A DNA stretch of 64,000 nt from an uncultured Roseburia sp. Its GTDB lineage: Bacteria > Bacillota > Clostridia > Lachnospirales > Lachnospiraceae. Below the pieces are notes generated by a model. The model searched no databases. It had not been told where the DNA came from and saw nothing but the letters and a program-made list of their open reading frames with translations. Made by a program: the position numbers and the translations under genes. The stretch covers positions 1 through 64,000 of the forward strand of contig CANRSX010000024.1 of NCBI GenBank assembly GCA_947642555.1, read 5' to 3'. Positions 24,458 to 32,876 of the stretch are shown here, one piece after another; within the stretch, counting starts at the first letter, position 1, and every line of letters starts with the position of its first letter.

Positions 24458-25507
24458 TCACATTCTGTTTCTTTCTGAAAAATGCATGGCACACACCAGC
24501 CTGCCCTCCGGCACATGCCTTCCGCAAAACAGACAGCTGTGCTCCGCCTTCCGCTGCCGGATCCGGCGTCCCGCCTGCCAGCGGTTCATCGCGGTCACAA
24601 GCTCCTCCGGCGTGATGCAGCAGCTCCCGCCGCCCGAAAGGCTCCGGATGCACGCGGCAGGAGCGGGAAGCGGCCGGCAGAGCTCCTCCTCCCCCGGAGG
24701 GCGCAGACCCGTCACGATCCTTCCCGAAAGGAGCGACAGCGCATCCTTAGGAGTGGAGGAGACCAGATTGCCCGTCCCCCAGCAGTACGGGACGTCGGTA
24801 AGCCCCTCCTCATACGCGCTGACGTTCAGCCACGCATGCGTGCCGACCGGTTCTTTCCGCAGCGCGTCATATGCGCGCATCGCGCTTCTCTGCTCCCAGA
24901 TCAGGAAAAATTCCTCCCCGTGAAAAAGCGACGCCCCGCCGAGCCGTTTCTTCTGGATCACCCAGCCGTAATCCGGCTGTCTCACGCGAAGCAGCGCGGG
25001 CAGAAATTTTGTGTTCACCGCATAGACAAGCTCCAGAAGCCCGTCCGTCTCCACCCAGAGCAGATCCTTTATGGCCTCCACGCCGCCGTACACCGCGGCC
25101 AGGTGCACACAGGAGGACGCGATATCCCGCATCGCCTGCACACAGGGTATCACCTCGTTCTTTTTCAGGACGGAAACGGATTCCGGAAACGGTTCTGGCG
25201 CGCAAAGACACCCTCTGCTCCTCTCCCGCTCGCCCAGGATCCGCTCACACAGCCGCTGCACCTCCGGCAGCAGCCGCGACGCCGCAAGGGGCTCCCCGTA
25301 CAGCCGGTTTAAAAGCGTCTCGCCCTCTCTGCGCAGCGAACCGCCGATCTCATGGTAAAATACGCAGTCCTCCAGACAGGAGCGAAGCTTCTCCACATCC
25401 TCGTCGTCGTCCAGCGCGCGCTGATACATCTGTGCCAGCATATCCTCCCTGCCGGTTGTCTCCCGGCTTAACAGATCTAAGAATTGGAGCACCTCTCTGC
25501 TTTTCAT
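24458..25507 (-). CDS. Unknown protein with C-terminal zinc-finger-like end
   Basis: A 349-residue protein that I cannot place in a family. The first 130 residues are helical with many Glu and Arg. Residues 140-260 form a probable alpha/beta domain (LLELVYAVNTKFLPALLRV, GEEFFLIWEQRSAMRAYDAL). The C-terminus has CLFCGRHVPEGRLVCAMHF, two Cys-rich pairs that could bind zinc. There is no membrane segment. It overlaps the preceding gene by four bases (ATGA) and lies 15 bases before the radical-SAM gene. It could be a substrate or partner of that enzyme, which is inference from adjacency only. Confidence 0.7.
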   Translation of the reverse strand: MKSREVLQFLDLLSRETTGREDMLAQMYQRALDDDEDVEKLRSCLEDCVFYHEIGGSLRREGETLLNRLYGEPLAASRLLPEVQRLCERILGERERSRGCLCAPEPFPESVSVLKKNEVIPCVQAMRDIASSCVHLAAVYGGVEAIKDLLWVETDGLLELVYAVNTKFLPALLRVRQPDYGWVIQKKRLGGASLFHGEEFFLIWEQRSAMRAYDALRKEPVGTHAWLNVSAYEEGLTDVPYCWGTGNLVSSTPKDALSLLSGRIVTGLRPPGEEELCRPLPAPAACIRSLSGGGSCCITPEELVTAMNRWQAGRRIRQRKAEHSCLFCGRHVPEGRLVCAMHFSERNRM

Positions 25508-26079
25508 GCAATCTCCTCCTCCGCAAGCACTTCCGCAAGCGCCTGGCAGCGCGGATCGCCGGGTGCGAACGCAAGCGCCCTGCTGATATGACGCACCGCG
25601 GCGACGCGGGCCGCATTGCCGCGGTCTCCCCGAAGCGCGGCAAGCGCCAGCAGATACTCCTTTTCCGCCGAGTCCGGCAGCGCGGCAAGCGCCCCGTTCA
25701 CCTTCCCCGGATCCACAGCGCTCTCATATCCCTCCGCGGTAAGCGACAGCGACACAACCGCCCGCATCAGACGCTCCGAAAATCCGGCATCCGGCTGCAG
25801 CGCATCCGCTCCGGTGACTCCCGGCTCTCCCTGCTCTGCCAGGCAGGCGGCTCCCGGCTCTCCCGACTCTGCCAGGCAGACGGCTCCCGGCTCCCCCTGC
25901 TCTGCCAGGCAGGCGGCTCCCGGCTCTCCCGGCTCTGCCAGGCAGACGGCCCCGCCTGCGACTCCCGTACAGCCCGCAGCCCGCTCCCGCAGAATTTCAC
26001 GCTCCTCCTCTGTGCCCGCAGCATCCGCCGCCAGCTCATAGCACTCCCTTAGCAGGAGCAGTCTCCTGTCTTCTGACAT
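25504..26079 (-). CDS. Helical TPR-like protein with GEPG repeats
   Basis: About 191 residues. The N-terminal 40 and C-terminal 95 residues are helical; the C-terminal text (AALPDSAEKEYLLALAALRGDRGNAARVAAVRHISRALAFAPGDPRCQALAEVL) resembles a tetratricopeptide-type helical pair array. Between them are four 11-residue units of the form ACLAEQGEPGA, each with one Cys. The start at 26079 follows AGGGGTGAG; an upstream GTG at 26088 is possible and would overlap the membrane-protein stop. No function is known. The protein may act as a scaffold. Confidence 0.7.
   Translation of the reverse strand: MSEDRRLLLLRECYELAADAAGTEEEREILRERAAGCTGVAGGAVCLAEPGEPGAACLAEQGEPGAVCLAESGEPGAACLAEQGEPGVTGADALQPDAGFSERLMRAVVSLSLTAEGYESAVDPGKVNGALAALPDSAEKEYLLALAALRGDRGNAARVAAVRHISRALAFAPGDPRCQALAEVLAEEEIA
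25818..25949 (-). repeat. Four 33-bp tandem repeats
   Basis: Units at 25818-25850, 25851-25883, 25884-25916 and 25917-25949, differing by a few bases, encode the 11-residue CLAE-GEPG peptides of the TPR-like protein. Confidence 0.9.
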
Positions 26080-26084
26080 CCCGC

Positions 26085-26423
26085 TCACCCCTGATCCTGT
26101 AATATCCCAGCCAGCGACGCCGTCAGAAGCTCCTTCTGTTTCCGAATCTCCTCCTCCGCGGCGCGCGCCGGCACATACAGGCAGTAACCGGTTAAGGAAG
26201 CCGCCATGATCACCGCGAGACCGGGAAGCAGCGACAGAAAGCAGATGACGATCCCTGCAAGGACGAGCACGGCCGTAACCGCCATCTTTTTTTTCATGGA
26301 ATCCGCAGCCGCCTTAAGCGTCCTGTCTCCCAGATCCGTGACCGCCTGCGCAAGCTCGTTATACAGCATCTGCCTCTGCTGCTCACATGCCGTAAGCTGC
26401 TGCTTTTCCTCTTTCAGTGTCAT
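26085..26423 (-). CDS. Small membrane-hairpin protein
   Basis: A 112-residue protein with a helical N-terminus (residues 1-45), two adjacent membrane segments (AVTAVLVLAGIVICFLSLL and AVIMAASLTGYCLYV) and a helical C-terminus. The topology would put both ends in the cytoplasm. It begins inside the stop codon of the FtsK-type gene (TGATG), so it is translationally coupled to it. It is the only clear membrane protein of the thirteen cluster genes and may anchor the FtsK-type motor to the membrane. The start at 26423 is preferred over 26426 because it leaves room after GGAGG. Confidence 0.75.
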   Translation of the reverse strand: MTLKEEKQQLTACEQQRQMLYNELAQAVTDLGDRTLKAAADSMKKKMAVTAVLVLAGIVICFLSLLPGLAVIMAASLTGYCLYVPARAAEEEIRKQKELLTASLAGILQDQG

Positions 26424-29400
26424 CATCCCTCCAGTCCCCCTTCCTCTGTCATCTCGCGGTAAACCTCCGCATAGCGTTCCAGCCATTCCCGCGCCGGGAT
26501 ATCAAACGGGCGGAAATGCGTATTTTTCGCGTCTGCCCCGATATCCATATAGACGGCGGTCTTTCCATATCCCGCATCCCCGGCGCTGCCGCCCACCAGA
26601 AATTCCATCTCTTTTTCGTCCAGCCGGTAAGCGATCCGCTTGTCGAACAGCGTGTCGTACCGGTCGCCGAGCATTGTCTGAATGCCGGCGGTGCTCTCGC
26701 TCCACACGATACTGTTCACGCCGTACTTCGGCCCGAAGCTTAAGATCTTCTGCAGCTGCTCCTGCGGCGTCTGGCTGCCGTTTCCGTCGTCATAGAGGCT
26801 TCCTCTCTGAAGACGCTTTGCGCGGCCGATCCCGAAAAACAGGAAGAAAATCCGCTCCGTATCCGGCAGACGCCCCTCTGCGCGCGCCAGCACGGTCTCA
26901 TACAGGCTCTCGATCAGCTCCTCGGTATCGCCCGGTTTTGCCAGGCGCACCTGCTGCGGAAACAGCCCCTCTAAGTCGTCAAAACCGGCGTCGCTGTCAC
27001 CGGGCTCCCCGGCATAGTAATCCGCGATATAAAGCAGGGCGTTTTGCGGATTCGCCGACGCGCACAGCTCCTCGTAGAGCAGGCTCATCGACGCGAGCAG
27101 GCTTAATGCCAGCGCCATCTCCTCGTCTCTTATGACCATCAGAAGATTGTCCCGGTTCCTCCTCTGAAATTCCGGCACAAAGCTGCTCTTTTTGCCGAAC
27201 CCCAGCCCCAGCAGAAGCCCGCGGCCGTCCTTCTTTCTGCCAATCGGCGCAAGGCTGTCCGCTCCGTCTAAGATCAGGCGGTTAAAGCAGTTTTTCATAT
27301 TTCCTTCGGCATTTGTAAGAAGAATCCTTGTCTGCATCTCCTCATAGAGCTCCGCCACGGAAGGATCGGTAAAGTACGCGTCCAGCGCGTTTAGCAATCC
27401 GGCTCTCTCCTCCTCCCGGATGTAGCTGATCTGGAAGAAATGATTCGCGGACTCCGCGCCTCCTCCTCCGTTGTAGATCGCAGACCCGGCCGGCTGGTTC
27501 TGTAAGCTGCGGACACCGGAATTGCCGGCGCTTAGGATCGAAGCCGCGCCGTCCTCCGAGCCGCGCACCGCGATCCTCACCGCCATCTGGCCAAAATACG
27601 CCTCCAGCCCGGAGCAGTTGCGGAAATCCTGACACGCCAGAATCACGTGGATCCCCATCGCCCTGCCCTGTGTGACCAGCTTGCCTATGCAGGAGAGGCA
27701 CTGCGCACTGATCGAATCCGCCTCCTCCCGGCTGCGGAACAGCTCCTGGATCTCGTCGAAAATCAGAAGCAGCTTCGGCACCTTCGGCACATCGGGCAGC
27801 TGCATGTAATCGTTGATCTCCGACACATTGTAGCGCGTAAAATATTTTGAGCGCTCCTCGAGCTCGGCACACAGCTCTTTTAACACCACAAGGCCGAATT
27901 CCCGCTCGCTGTGGATCGCCACCACCCGAAGCGACGGCAGGCGGTATCTGGTATACGGCGCAAATTCCACGCCTTCCTTAAAGTCGAGCAGGTACATCTG
28001 GAGCTCATCGGGAGAGTAGCTGATGAGGGCGCTTAAAATCAGCGTGTGCAGCAGCGTGGATTTTCCCGCGCCGGTCGGCCCCGCAATCAGCACATGATGC
28101 TCCGTGCTGCCGCCCCCTCTGCCCAGCACCAGGCGCACCACGGTGTCCGCGCCACGGATGCCGATCGGGATCGCGATCTCGTCGTGATTTCCGGTAAACC
28201 ACTGATTGCTGTCGTAAATGTCCTCCCGGAACATCCCCTGAAAATGCTCCACCTTCAGCTGTGCCCGGTCGACCGCATTGCTGATCTGCGAAAAAATCTG
28301 ATCCTGATACGGCCACACGTCGCTCATGTCGTCCAGCTGCAAAAACAGGTTCTCCATCCCCGGCCCGACGAGCATCAGCCGGTCCCCGGACGCCTTTGTC
28401 ACGACCATACTCCTCCCGATCTCATCTGCGAGCGCAGGATTTTTCTGCCGCAATTCTTCCAGTCCGTTCTCGTTGGCGCAGATCAGGACGCACACGCCTA
28501 AGGACGCGCTGTTCCGCACGATCGCCTGCAGGTCCGAGAGCGCCGAAGCGCTGAAGCCTGTCGGGAAATCCGTGATCGCGAGCGCGCGCACCACTTCTTT
28601 TTTCAGACGGCTCTCCCGGTCCGTACCGTAGGACTGGGTCAGATTTTCCAGCCGCTGGCGCAGCGCGGCGACCGCTTCCTCGATATCGCGCTCCTTACTC
28701 CAGATTTTCGTGTCGATGATCCGCGCCGAATTCGGCCCCTCCGCAAGCTTCGGGATCATGGAAAAGCTCGCACCCAGCTCTAAGGGGTCGATCATCGTCG
28801 CCTCCAGCTTTCCAGCGGGGAAGGATAAAAACAGCTTCAGCAGAAGCGGCTGGAGCTGCTTCTGAACGTCGCCTCTGTCCGCGGGCGCATAGCGCATCAG
28901 CAGGGAAATGCCGTCCGTGAGCCGCTGTGTATACGGCAGCCTCACCACATAAGAGCCGTTCTGCTTTTCGCCCGCCTCCGCGGCCTGCTGCTCCACCGCC
29001 TGTACCACCGCTGCCATATCCGGGTCATTCACGGGAATCGCCAGTCCGATCTCGCCGAACACAATCTCATCCGGCACCTCCGACGGGCACTCGTAGCCCG
29101 CCGCGCGAAACCGCAGGGATCTGCCTGTCTGGCAGAAGCCCCGGATCACCTTTTGCTCAAAGCCTGCTGCGAGATCACGGTTCCCCTCCTCGCAGATCCT
29201 CCGGCTTTTCTCCTGAAACGCGCGTTCGGACGCCGTATCCCGTTCGATCTGTTCCTTTCTGACACGGTCGAGCTTCTCATTGCGCGTTCTCTCGGCCTCC
29301 GCCTTCCGGCACTCCTGCAGCCGGCCAAGCGCAGCCAAAACCGCATTGCTCGCGCCGTAGCCGTTAAAATGCAGCTCCCTCACACGCTCCATTTCCAGAT

Positions 29401-30052
29401 CCGCCTGTCCTCTGGCCGCCATCGTGCCCTTCGCCGGGATGGCGTTCACAAATGCTTCGGCCGCTTTTACCATCGCGTCCATCCGCCCTTTTCTTTCCCA
29501 CTCCTTCGCGTCGTTGTTTATGTGCTCCTGATAAGTCTCGAGCTGCTCCTGCTCACATTCCAGCTTCGCGATCTTCACATCGCTCTCGTAAATCTGCTGG
29601 CTGTTCACCCGCGCGCTCTGCCATTCCTGCCGCGCCTCCTTAAGGCGCTGTCCGAACAGGCCGGTGCAGTCCCGAAGCTCCCGAAGCGCCGCGACCGCCT
29701 TTTCATGTCCCGCCGGCAGCTTTTGCCACGCACCAAAGCTCCTGCCGCCTGCCGCCCTGCTTTCCGGCGCCTCCTGCGCGCTGCCGCCTGCCGCCCTGCC
29801 TTCCGGCGCCTCCTGCGCGCTGCCGCCTGCTGTCTCATCCGGGGCAAAGGCAAGGATAAGCCCGTCCGCAGTGTCCCGTTCCACAATTACGTCAATTGTG
29901 GTTCCGATTTCAGTCTGCCTCTGTGACGCGCCCCCGGAGATCACACCGATTTTTCCTTCCCGAAGCTCCACGACCACATGACCCTGATACACATTGATGA
30001 TACGGCCGTTTACACGTGTTCCCGCCTGATACTGTACTGCATTTTGTTCCAT
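26423..30052 (-). CDS. FtsK/SpoIIIE-type multi-domain ATPase
   Basis: A 1209-residue protein. Residues 10-70 resemble an S1-like beta-barrel (VNGRIINVYQGHVVVELREGKIGVI). A repeat linker and a long charged coiled coil (about 120-300) follow. Residues 340-600 look like a first, degenerate FtsK-like domain. The active FtsK domain has Walker A GPTGAGKST near 660 and Walker B LLLIFDEIQE near 762, with LLDFKEGVEFAPY and ILACQDFRN. A third degenerate domain follows to the C-terminus. Several P-loop domains in one chain recall EssC of type VII secretion, but the transmembrane and FHA parts of EssC are absent. The start at 30052 follows GAGGAGA. A polymer-moving motor is expected; the cargo (protein or DNA) is unknown. 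Confidence 0.85.
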   Translation of the reverse strand: MEQNAVQYQAGTRVNGRIINVYQGHVVVELREGKIGVISGGASQRQTEIGTTIDVIVERDTADGLILAFAPDETAGGSAQEAPEGRAAGGSAQEAPESRAAGGRSFGAWQKLPAGHEKAVAALRELRDCTGLFGQRLKEARQEWQSARVNSQQIYESDVKIAKLECEQEQLETYQEHINNDAKEWERKGRMDAMVKAAEAFVNAIPAKGTMAARGQADLEMERVRELHFNGYGASNAVLAALGRLQECRKAEAERTRNEKLDRVRKEQIERDTASERAFQEKSRRICEEGNRDLAAGFEQKVIRGFCQTGRSLRFRAAGYECPSEVPDEIVFGEIGLAIPVNDPDMAAVVQAVEQQAAEAGEKQNGSYVVRLPYTQRLTDGISLLMRYAPADRGDVQKQLQPLLLKLFLSFPAGKLEATMIDPLELGASFSMIPKLAEGPNSARIIDTKIWSKERDIEEAVAALRQRLENLTQSYGTDRESRLKKEVVRALAITDFPTGFSASALSDLQAIVRNSASLGVCVLICANENGLEELRQKNPALADEIGRSMVVTKASGDRLMLVGPGMENLFLQLDDMSDVWPYQDQIFSQISNAVDRAQLKVEHFQGMFREDIYDSNQWFTGNHDEIAIPIGIRGADTVVRLVLGRGGGSTEHHVLIAGPTGAGKSTLLHTLILSALISYSPDELQMYLLDFKEGVEFAPYTRYRLPSLRVVAIHSEREFGLVVLKELCAELEERSKYFTRYNVSEINDYMQLPDVPKVPKLLLIFDEIQELFRSREEADSISAQCLSCIGKLVTQGRAMGIHVILACQDFRNCSGLEAYFGQMAVRIAVRGSEDGAASILSAGNSGVRSLQNQPAGSAIYNGGGGAESANHFFQISYIREEERAGLLNALDAYFTDPSVAELYEEMQTRILLTNAEGNMKNCFNRLILDGADSLAPIGRKKDGRGLLLGLGFGKKSSFVPEFQRRNRDNLLMVIRDEEMALALSLLASMSLLYEELCASANPQNALLYIADYYAGEPGDSDAGFDDLEGLFPQQVRLAKPGDTEELIESLYETVLARAEGRLPDTERIFFLFFGIGRAKRLQRGSLYDDGNGSQTPQEQLQKILSFGPKYGVNSIVWSESTAGIQTMLGDRYDTLFDKRIAYRLDEKEMEFLVGGSAGDAGYGKTAVYMDIGADAKNTHFRPFDIPAREWLERYAEVYREMTEEGGLEG
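29748..29825 (-). repeat. Two 39-bp tandem repeats in the FtsK-type gene
   Basis: Two 39-bp units encode AGGSAQEAPEGRA and AGGSAQEAPESRA between the S1-like barrel and the coiled coil. Confidence 0.85.
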
Positions 30053-30087
30053 AACATCTTCTCCTCTGTCTTGTTCCGGCCCTTTCG

Positions 30088-30119
30088 CTGTGCTGCCCTG
30101 CCGCTGTGCTGCTCTGCCG
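30088..30119. repeat. 16-bp direct repeat in the gap before the FtsK-type gene
   Basis: CTGTGCTGCCCTGCCG and CTGTGCTGCTCTGCCG lie in tandem in the 88-base gap between the small protein and the FtsK-type gene. No promoter is recognisable there. Confidence 0.6.
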
Positions 30120-30140
30120 CCCTGCACCGGCATTCACGCT

Positions 30141-30422
30141 TCATCCGATCACATCCTCCGGCAGCTCATCCGCCTGCGGAATCTCCCCCTCGCAGGCAGT
30201 GATCTCGTCAAAGCACTCGCGGATCATGAACAGCGCTGCCAGCGGCTCGTCCAGATCACGCTTCAGCGGCTGTCCGACCGGGCCGACCGCGGTCTTCCGC
30301 TCCAGCGCGTTTCTCATCAGAAACATCACAGCCGGACCGCCCTCAATCTTCCCGGTCCCGTCCTCCCAGTCATAACGGATCGTCTCCGTCTCGCCCATAA
30401 TCACACCCGTCACCTGAAACAT
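30141..30422 (-). CDS. Small acidic protein of unknown function
   Basis: A 93-residue acidic protein with no membrane segment and no recognisable domain. The text suggests beta strands at the start (MFQVTGVIMGETETIRYDW) and a helical second half (PLAALFMIRECFDEITACEGE), ending in an acidic tail. AGGAGG precedes the start by five bases. It lies 12 bases after the metallopeptidase-like gene, before the FtsK-type motor. Its position beside a putative toxin or protease would suit an immunity protein or chaperone, but the sequence itself gives no proof. Confidence 0.6.
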   Translation of the reverse strand: MFQVTGVIMGETETIRYDWEDGTGKIEGGPAVMFLMRNALERKTAVGPVGQPLKRDLDEPLAALFMIRECFDEITACEGEIPQADELPEDVIG

Positions 30423-30434
30423 ACCCGCCTCCTG

Positions 30435-32372
30435 TCACAATTCCGATAAAATTCCGAAAATAAAATCCTGATACTCGGTATCCCGGGCCAGGTTGTAGCT
30501 CCCGCAGTACAAGGACTCCAGTCCCATGCTGAACAGCTCATAGCCCTTTCCGCCGTAGTCCTTTCCCATGTAAGCGCTGACGAACTGATCCACCCGCGTC
30601 CGTTCGAAAAGGCCATAGCCAAAGCCCAGCCACCGCTTCTTCTCACCCGCGGTCCTCCGCTCGTAAAACTGTTTCTCCAGCGTCAGGATCTCCGGAATCA
30701 GCGATTCAAACCGGTGGCCCATCTCGTGAAACGCGCACCGCTGCGCATCCGCTCCCTCTCCGCTGATCGCGATCTTATCCCGCTTTGCTCCGCCCTTAAA
30801 ATATCCGCGCCGCCGGTGCCTGGCCACGATCGGCTTCTCACTGCTTTTCTCTATCCACTCCGTGGGCAGATATTCCCGCACCGAATTGATCGCTTTGATC
30901 GGGCCCGAGGCGCCAAACGAGTTCTCGTTGTGGTAACGCTGCACAATGGACGGGTCTGTCGGCCCCAGCCTGCGGCGTTCCGCGAGGACCGCCCTCATAA
31001 TATTACGCCTGTCGTAGTTTTCGTGATAAAGATTTTCCTGCAGCATCAGAAGCTGCCTGCGCACCTCGATGCGCTCCTGCTCCTCCGGCGTCTTCGCCTC
31101 CCGAAATTCCGCCGCCAGAGAGCGCTGCGCCTCGTGGATCCGGTCCCAGTCCGCATTCCGCCGCCCGATCAGCGCGTCGCAGCGCTCCCGTACCGCTGCG
31201 CCCGCCTGCCGGATCTCATGCTCAGTGACCGTGCCGTTTCTTATGCCTTCCCTCACCTGTTCCCTGCGCGCCCTCTCCGCCAGAAACCGCTTCTGCTCCC
31301 GGCGCTGCTCCTCTGTCAGAAGCAGCTGCCCCATCTCCATCTGCTCCGGTGGGAGATCCGTCTGCTGCGGGGCCTTTTTGCCGGAGGAAAGCGCCGCCCC
31401 GAGTCTTACGGCACGTTCGGCCAGCTCCTTATAATCAGGCTCAGGATAGTCATAAAACCCATAGGTTCCGTCGCGGATCTCGCCCTCCAGCCGCTCGGTC
31501 AGCCCCATGCGAAGCTCCGACATGACAAACTCCATCGCCTCCCCGTCCGCGACGCCCAGGTCACGCAGATTGTCCCGGTAAACCTCAAGAATATTGTCTA
31601 TGTAGCGCAGCCCCATCTCCTTCCTCTCATGGGGCGAGAGCTTTAACACTTTGGGCGGATCCTCATCCGGCGCAGCCGGGTCCAAAGGGAATGCACCGCT
31701 TCCCACAGTACCGTAAGCGCCGCTCCCGACCGCTCCCGGCTCTCCCGAAAGGCCGGCTGCGCCTGGCATGACGGCCCTCTCTTCCCCCGAAAGGCCGGCC
31801 TCATCCGGCTTCGCCAGCCCTCCGAAGAATCTGCCTCCCGCCCAGGGATCTTCCGCAGTTCCCTCTTCCAGCGCCACGGCATACTCCGCCGACGCGCGGA
31901 TCCCCATGCTTTTTAACAGCGCGATACGGATATTCTCCGCCTCGTTGAGCCGTCCCGCAATCGCACGCCCGGCCGTCCGCTGATCTGCCCCGAACGGGCC
32001 TGCCGCGAGCGTTCCAAGCTTTTTCAGATTGGCCTGCTCCGCGTCGCGGTAGCGGCGGATTTCCTCTGCCTGCGCCTGTTTTTCCGCGCGCACCTGCGTC
32101 ACGGCCTCATCTGCCCTGGCGAGGGCCCGCTCGCTCGCCGCGAGCTGCTGCTCCGCCACCGCCAGCAGCGCCCTCGCCTGTGTGACGTCCCCTGCCGGAC
32201 GCCCGGCCTCATCCGTCTGCTGCGCTGCGGCCAGCCGGTTTCGCGCCGCGGCCACGCGCTCTCCCGCCGCCGTGACTCTCGCCTGACAGGCAGAAAGGTT
32301 CTGATCCGCCTCACGGCCCTGTTCGATCAGCGCCTCCGCTTTTTTTCCGATTTCACTAAAACTGCGTGCCAT
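30435..32372 (-). CDS. Coiled-coil protein with C-terminal HExxH metallopeptidase-like domain
   Basis: A 645-residue protein. Residues 1-170 are an Ala/Arg/Glu-rich coiled coil. Residues 175-235 are a Gly/Ala-rich linker with GLSGEPGA-type repeats. Residues 240-440 are helical and charged. The C-terminal 200 residues contain AFHEMGHRFE near residue 548, the HExxH zinc signature, with downstream acidic candidates in YELFSMGLESLY for a third ligand. This domain layout, helical N-terminus with an enzymatic C-terminus, is what large type VII-like or phage-borne effectors look like. There is no signal peptide. It sits between an acidic helical protein and a small protein, upstream of the FtsK-type motor. 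Protease activity is inferred from the motif only. Confidence 0.75.
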   Translation of the reverse strand: MARSFSEIGKKAEALIEQGREADQNLSACQARVTAAGERVAAARNRLAAAQQTDEAGRPAGDVTQARALLAVAEQQLAASERALARADEAVTQVRAEKQAQAEEIRRYRDAEQANLKKLGTLAAGPFGADQRTAGRAIAGRLNEAENIRIALLKSMGIRASAEYAVALEEGTAEDPWAGGRFFGGLAKPDEAGLSGEERAVMPGAAGLSGEPGAVGSGAYGTVGSGAFPLDPAAPDEDPPKVLKLSPHERKEMGLRYIDNILEVYRDNLRDLGVADGEAMEFVMSELRMGLTERLEGEIRDGTYGFYDYPEPDYKELAERAVRLGAALSSGKKAPQQTDLPPEQMEMGQLLLTEEQRREQKRFLAERARREQVREGIRNGTVTEHEIRQAGAAVRERCDALIGRRNADWDRIHEAQRSLAAEFREAKTPEEQERIEVRRQLLMLQENLYHENYDRRNIMRAVLAERRRLGPTDPSIVQRYHNENSFGASGPIKAINSVREYLPTEWIEKSSEKPIVARHRRRGYFKGGAKRDKIAISGEGADAQRCAFHEMGHRFESLIPEILTLEKQFYERRTAGEKKRWLGFGYGLFERTRVDQFVSAYMGKDYGGKGYELFSMGLESLYCGSYNLARDTEYQDFIFGILSEL

Positions 32373-32384
32373 ACCATCCCCTCA

Positions 32385-32873
32385 TCAGAAGAGCCCGTCC
32401 AGGTTCTGCCTGAGCGCTTTGATCTGATCCTGTACATCGTCCACGGTTCCCTCCGCATCCGCAATGATTCCCTCATACTCTCCGGCGCTTCCCTCAAGCT
32501 GTCTGCTGCCCGCATCCGCGGCTTCCCGCCCGATCTCCGAGATCCCGCCCGCCTGCTCGAGGCTCGCGATCCCGCCGCGGACATTCTCAAGCTCCGCACC
32601 CATCTCATCGCTGATGTGCTCTCCCTGCTCTCCGATCTCATCCCCGGACTGCTCCACATCCCCGGAAAACGCGGCGTCAAAGCTCCCCCGGTAGGAATCC
32701 CCGGTATCCCGGATCGTCTCGATATCCTCCGAATCCTGCAGGTCAATGCTGTCTAACACGGCGTTGATCTGATCCGCCTGCTCCGTCATCTCAGAACCTA
32801 TGTCAGTAGTTTCTTTTCCTTCCCGCTGCAGTTCTCCAACGCCCTCAATGCCTTTTCCACGAAAGCTTCCCAT
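32385..32873 (-). CDS. Acidic helical protein, possibly WXG100/ESAT-6-like
   Basis: A 162-residue, strongly acidic, almost entirely helical protein without Trp or Cys. It resembles small type VII secretion substrates and their partners in size and heptad character, but it has no WxG motif, so the family assignment is not secure. Text such as SEMTEQADQINAVLDSIDL and GTVDDVQDQIKALRQNLDGLF would form long amphipathic helices separated by Gly-containing turns. It starts three bases after the HerA-like gene and precedes the metallopeptidase-like gene by 12 bases. The reading frame starts after AAAGGGGTAAGAG. Confidence 0.7.
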   Translation of the reverse strand: MGSFRGKGIEGVGELQREGKETTDIGSEMTEQADQINAVLDSIDLQDSEDIETIRDTGDSYRGSFDAAFSGDVEQSGDEIGEQGEHISDEMGAELENVRGGIASLEQAGGISEIGREAADAGSRQLEGSAGEYEGIIADAEGTVDDVQDQIKALRQNLDGLF

Positions 32874-32876
32874 CTC

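Noticed and set aside
25818-25949. Regular 33-bp repeats that could be mistaken for a CRISPR array
   Set aside because: There are no unique spacers between units, the repeats are contiguous, in frame and coding, and no cas gene is present.
32385-32873. Calling the acidic helical protein a WXG100 protein
   Set aside because: It lacks the WxG motif, has no Trp at all and is longer than typical members; only helical character and context support it.
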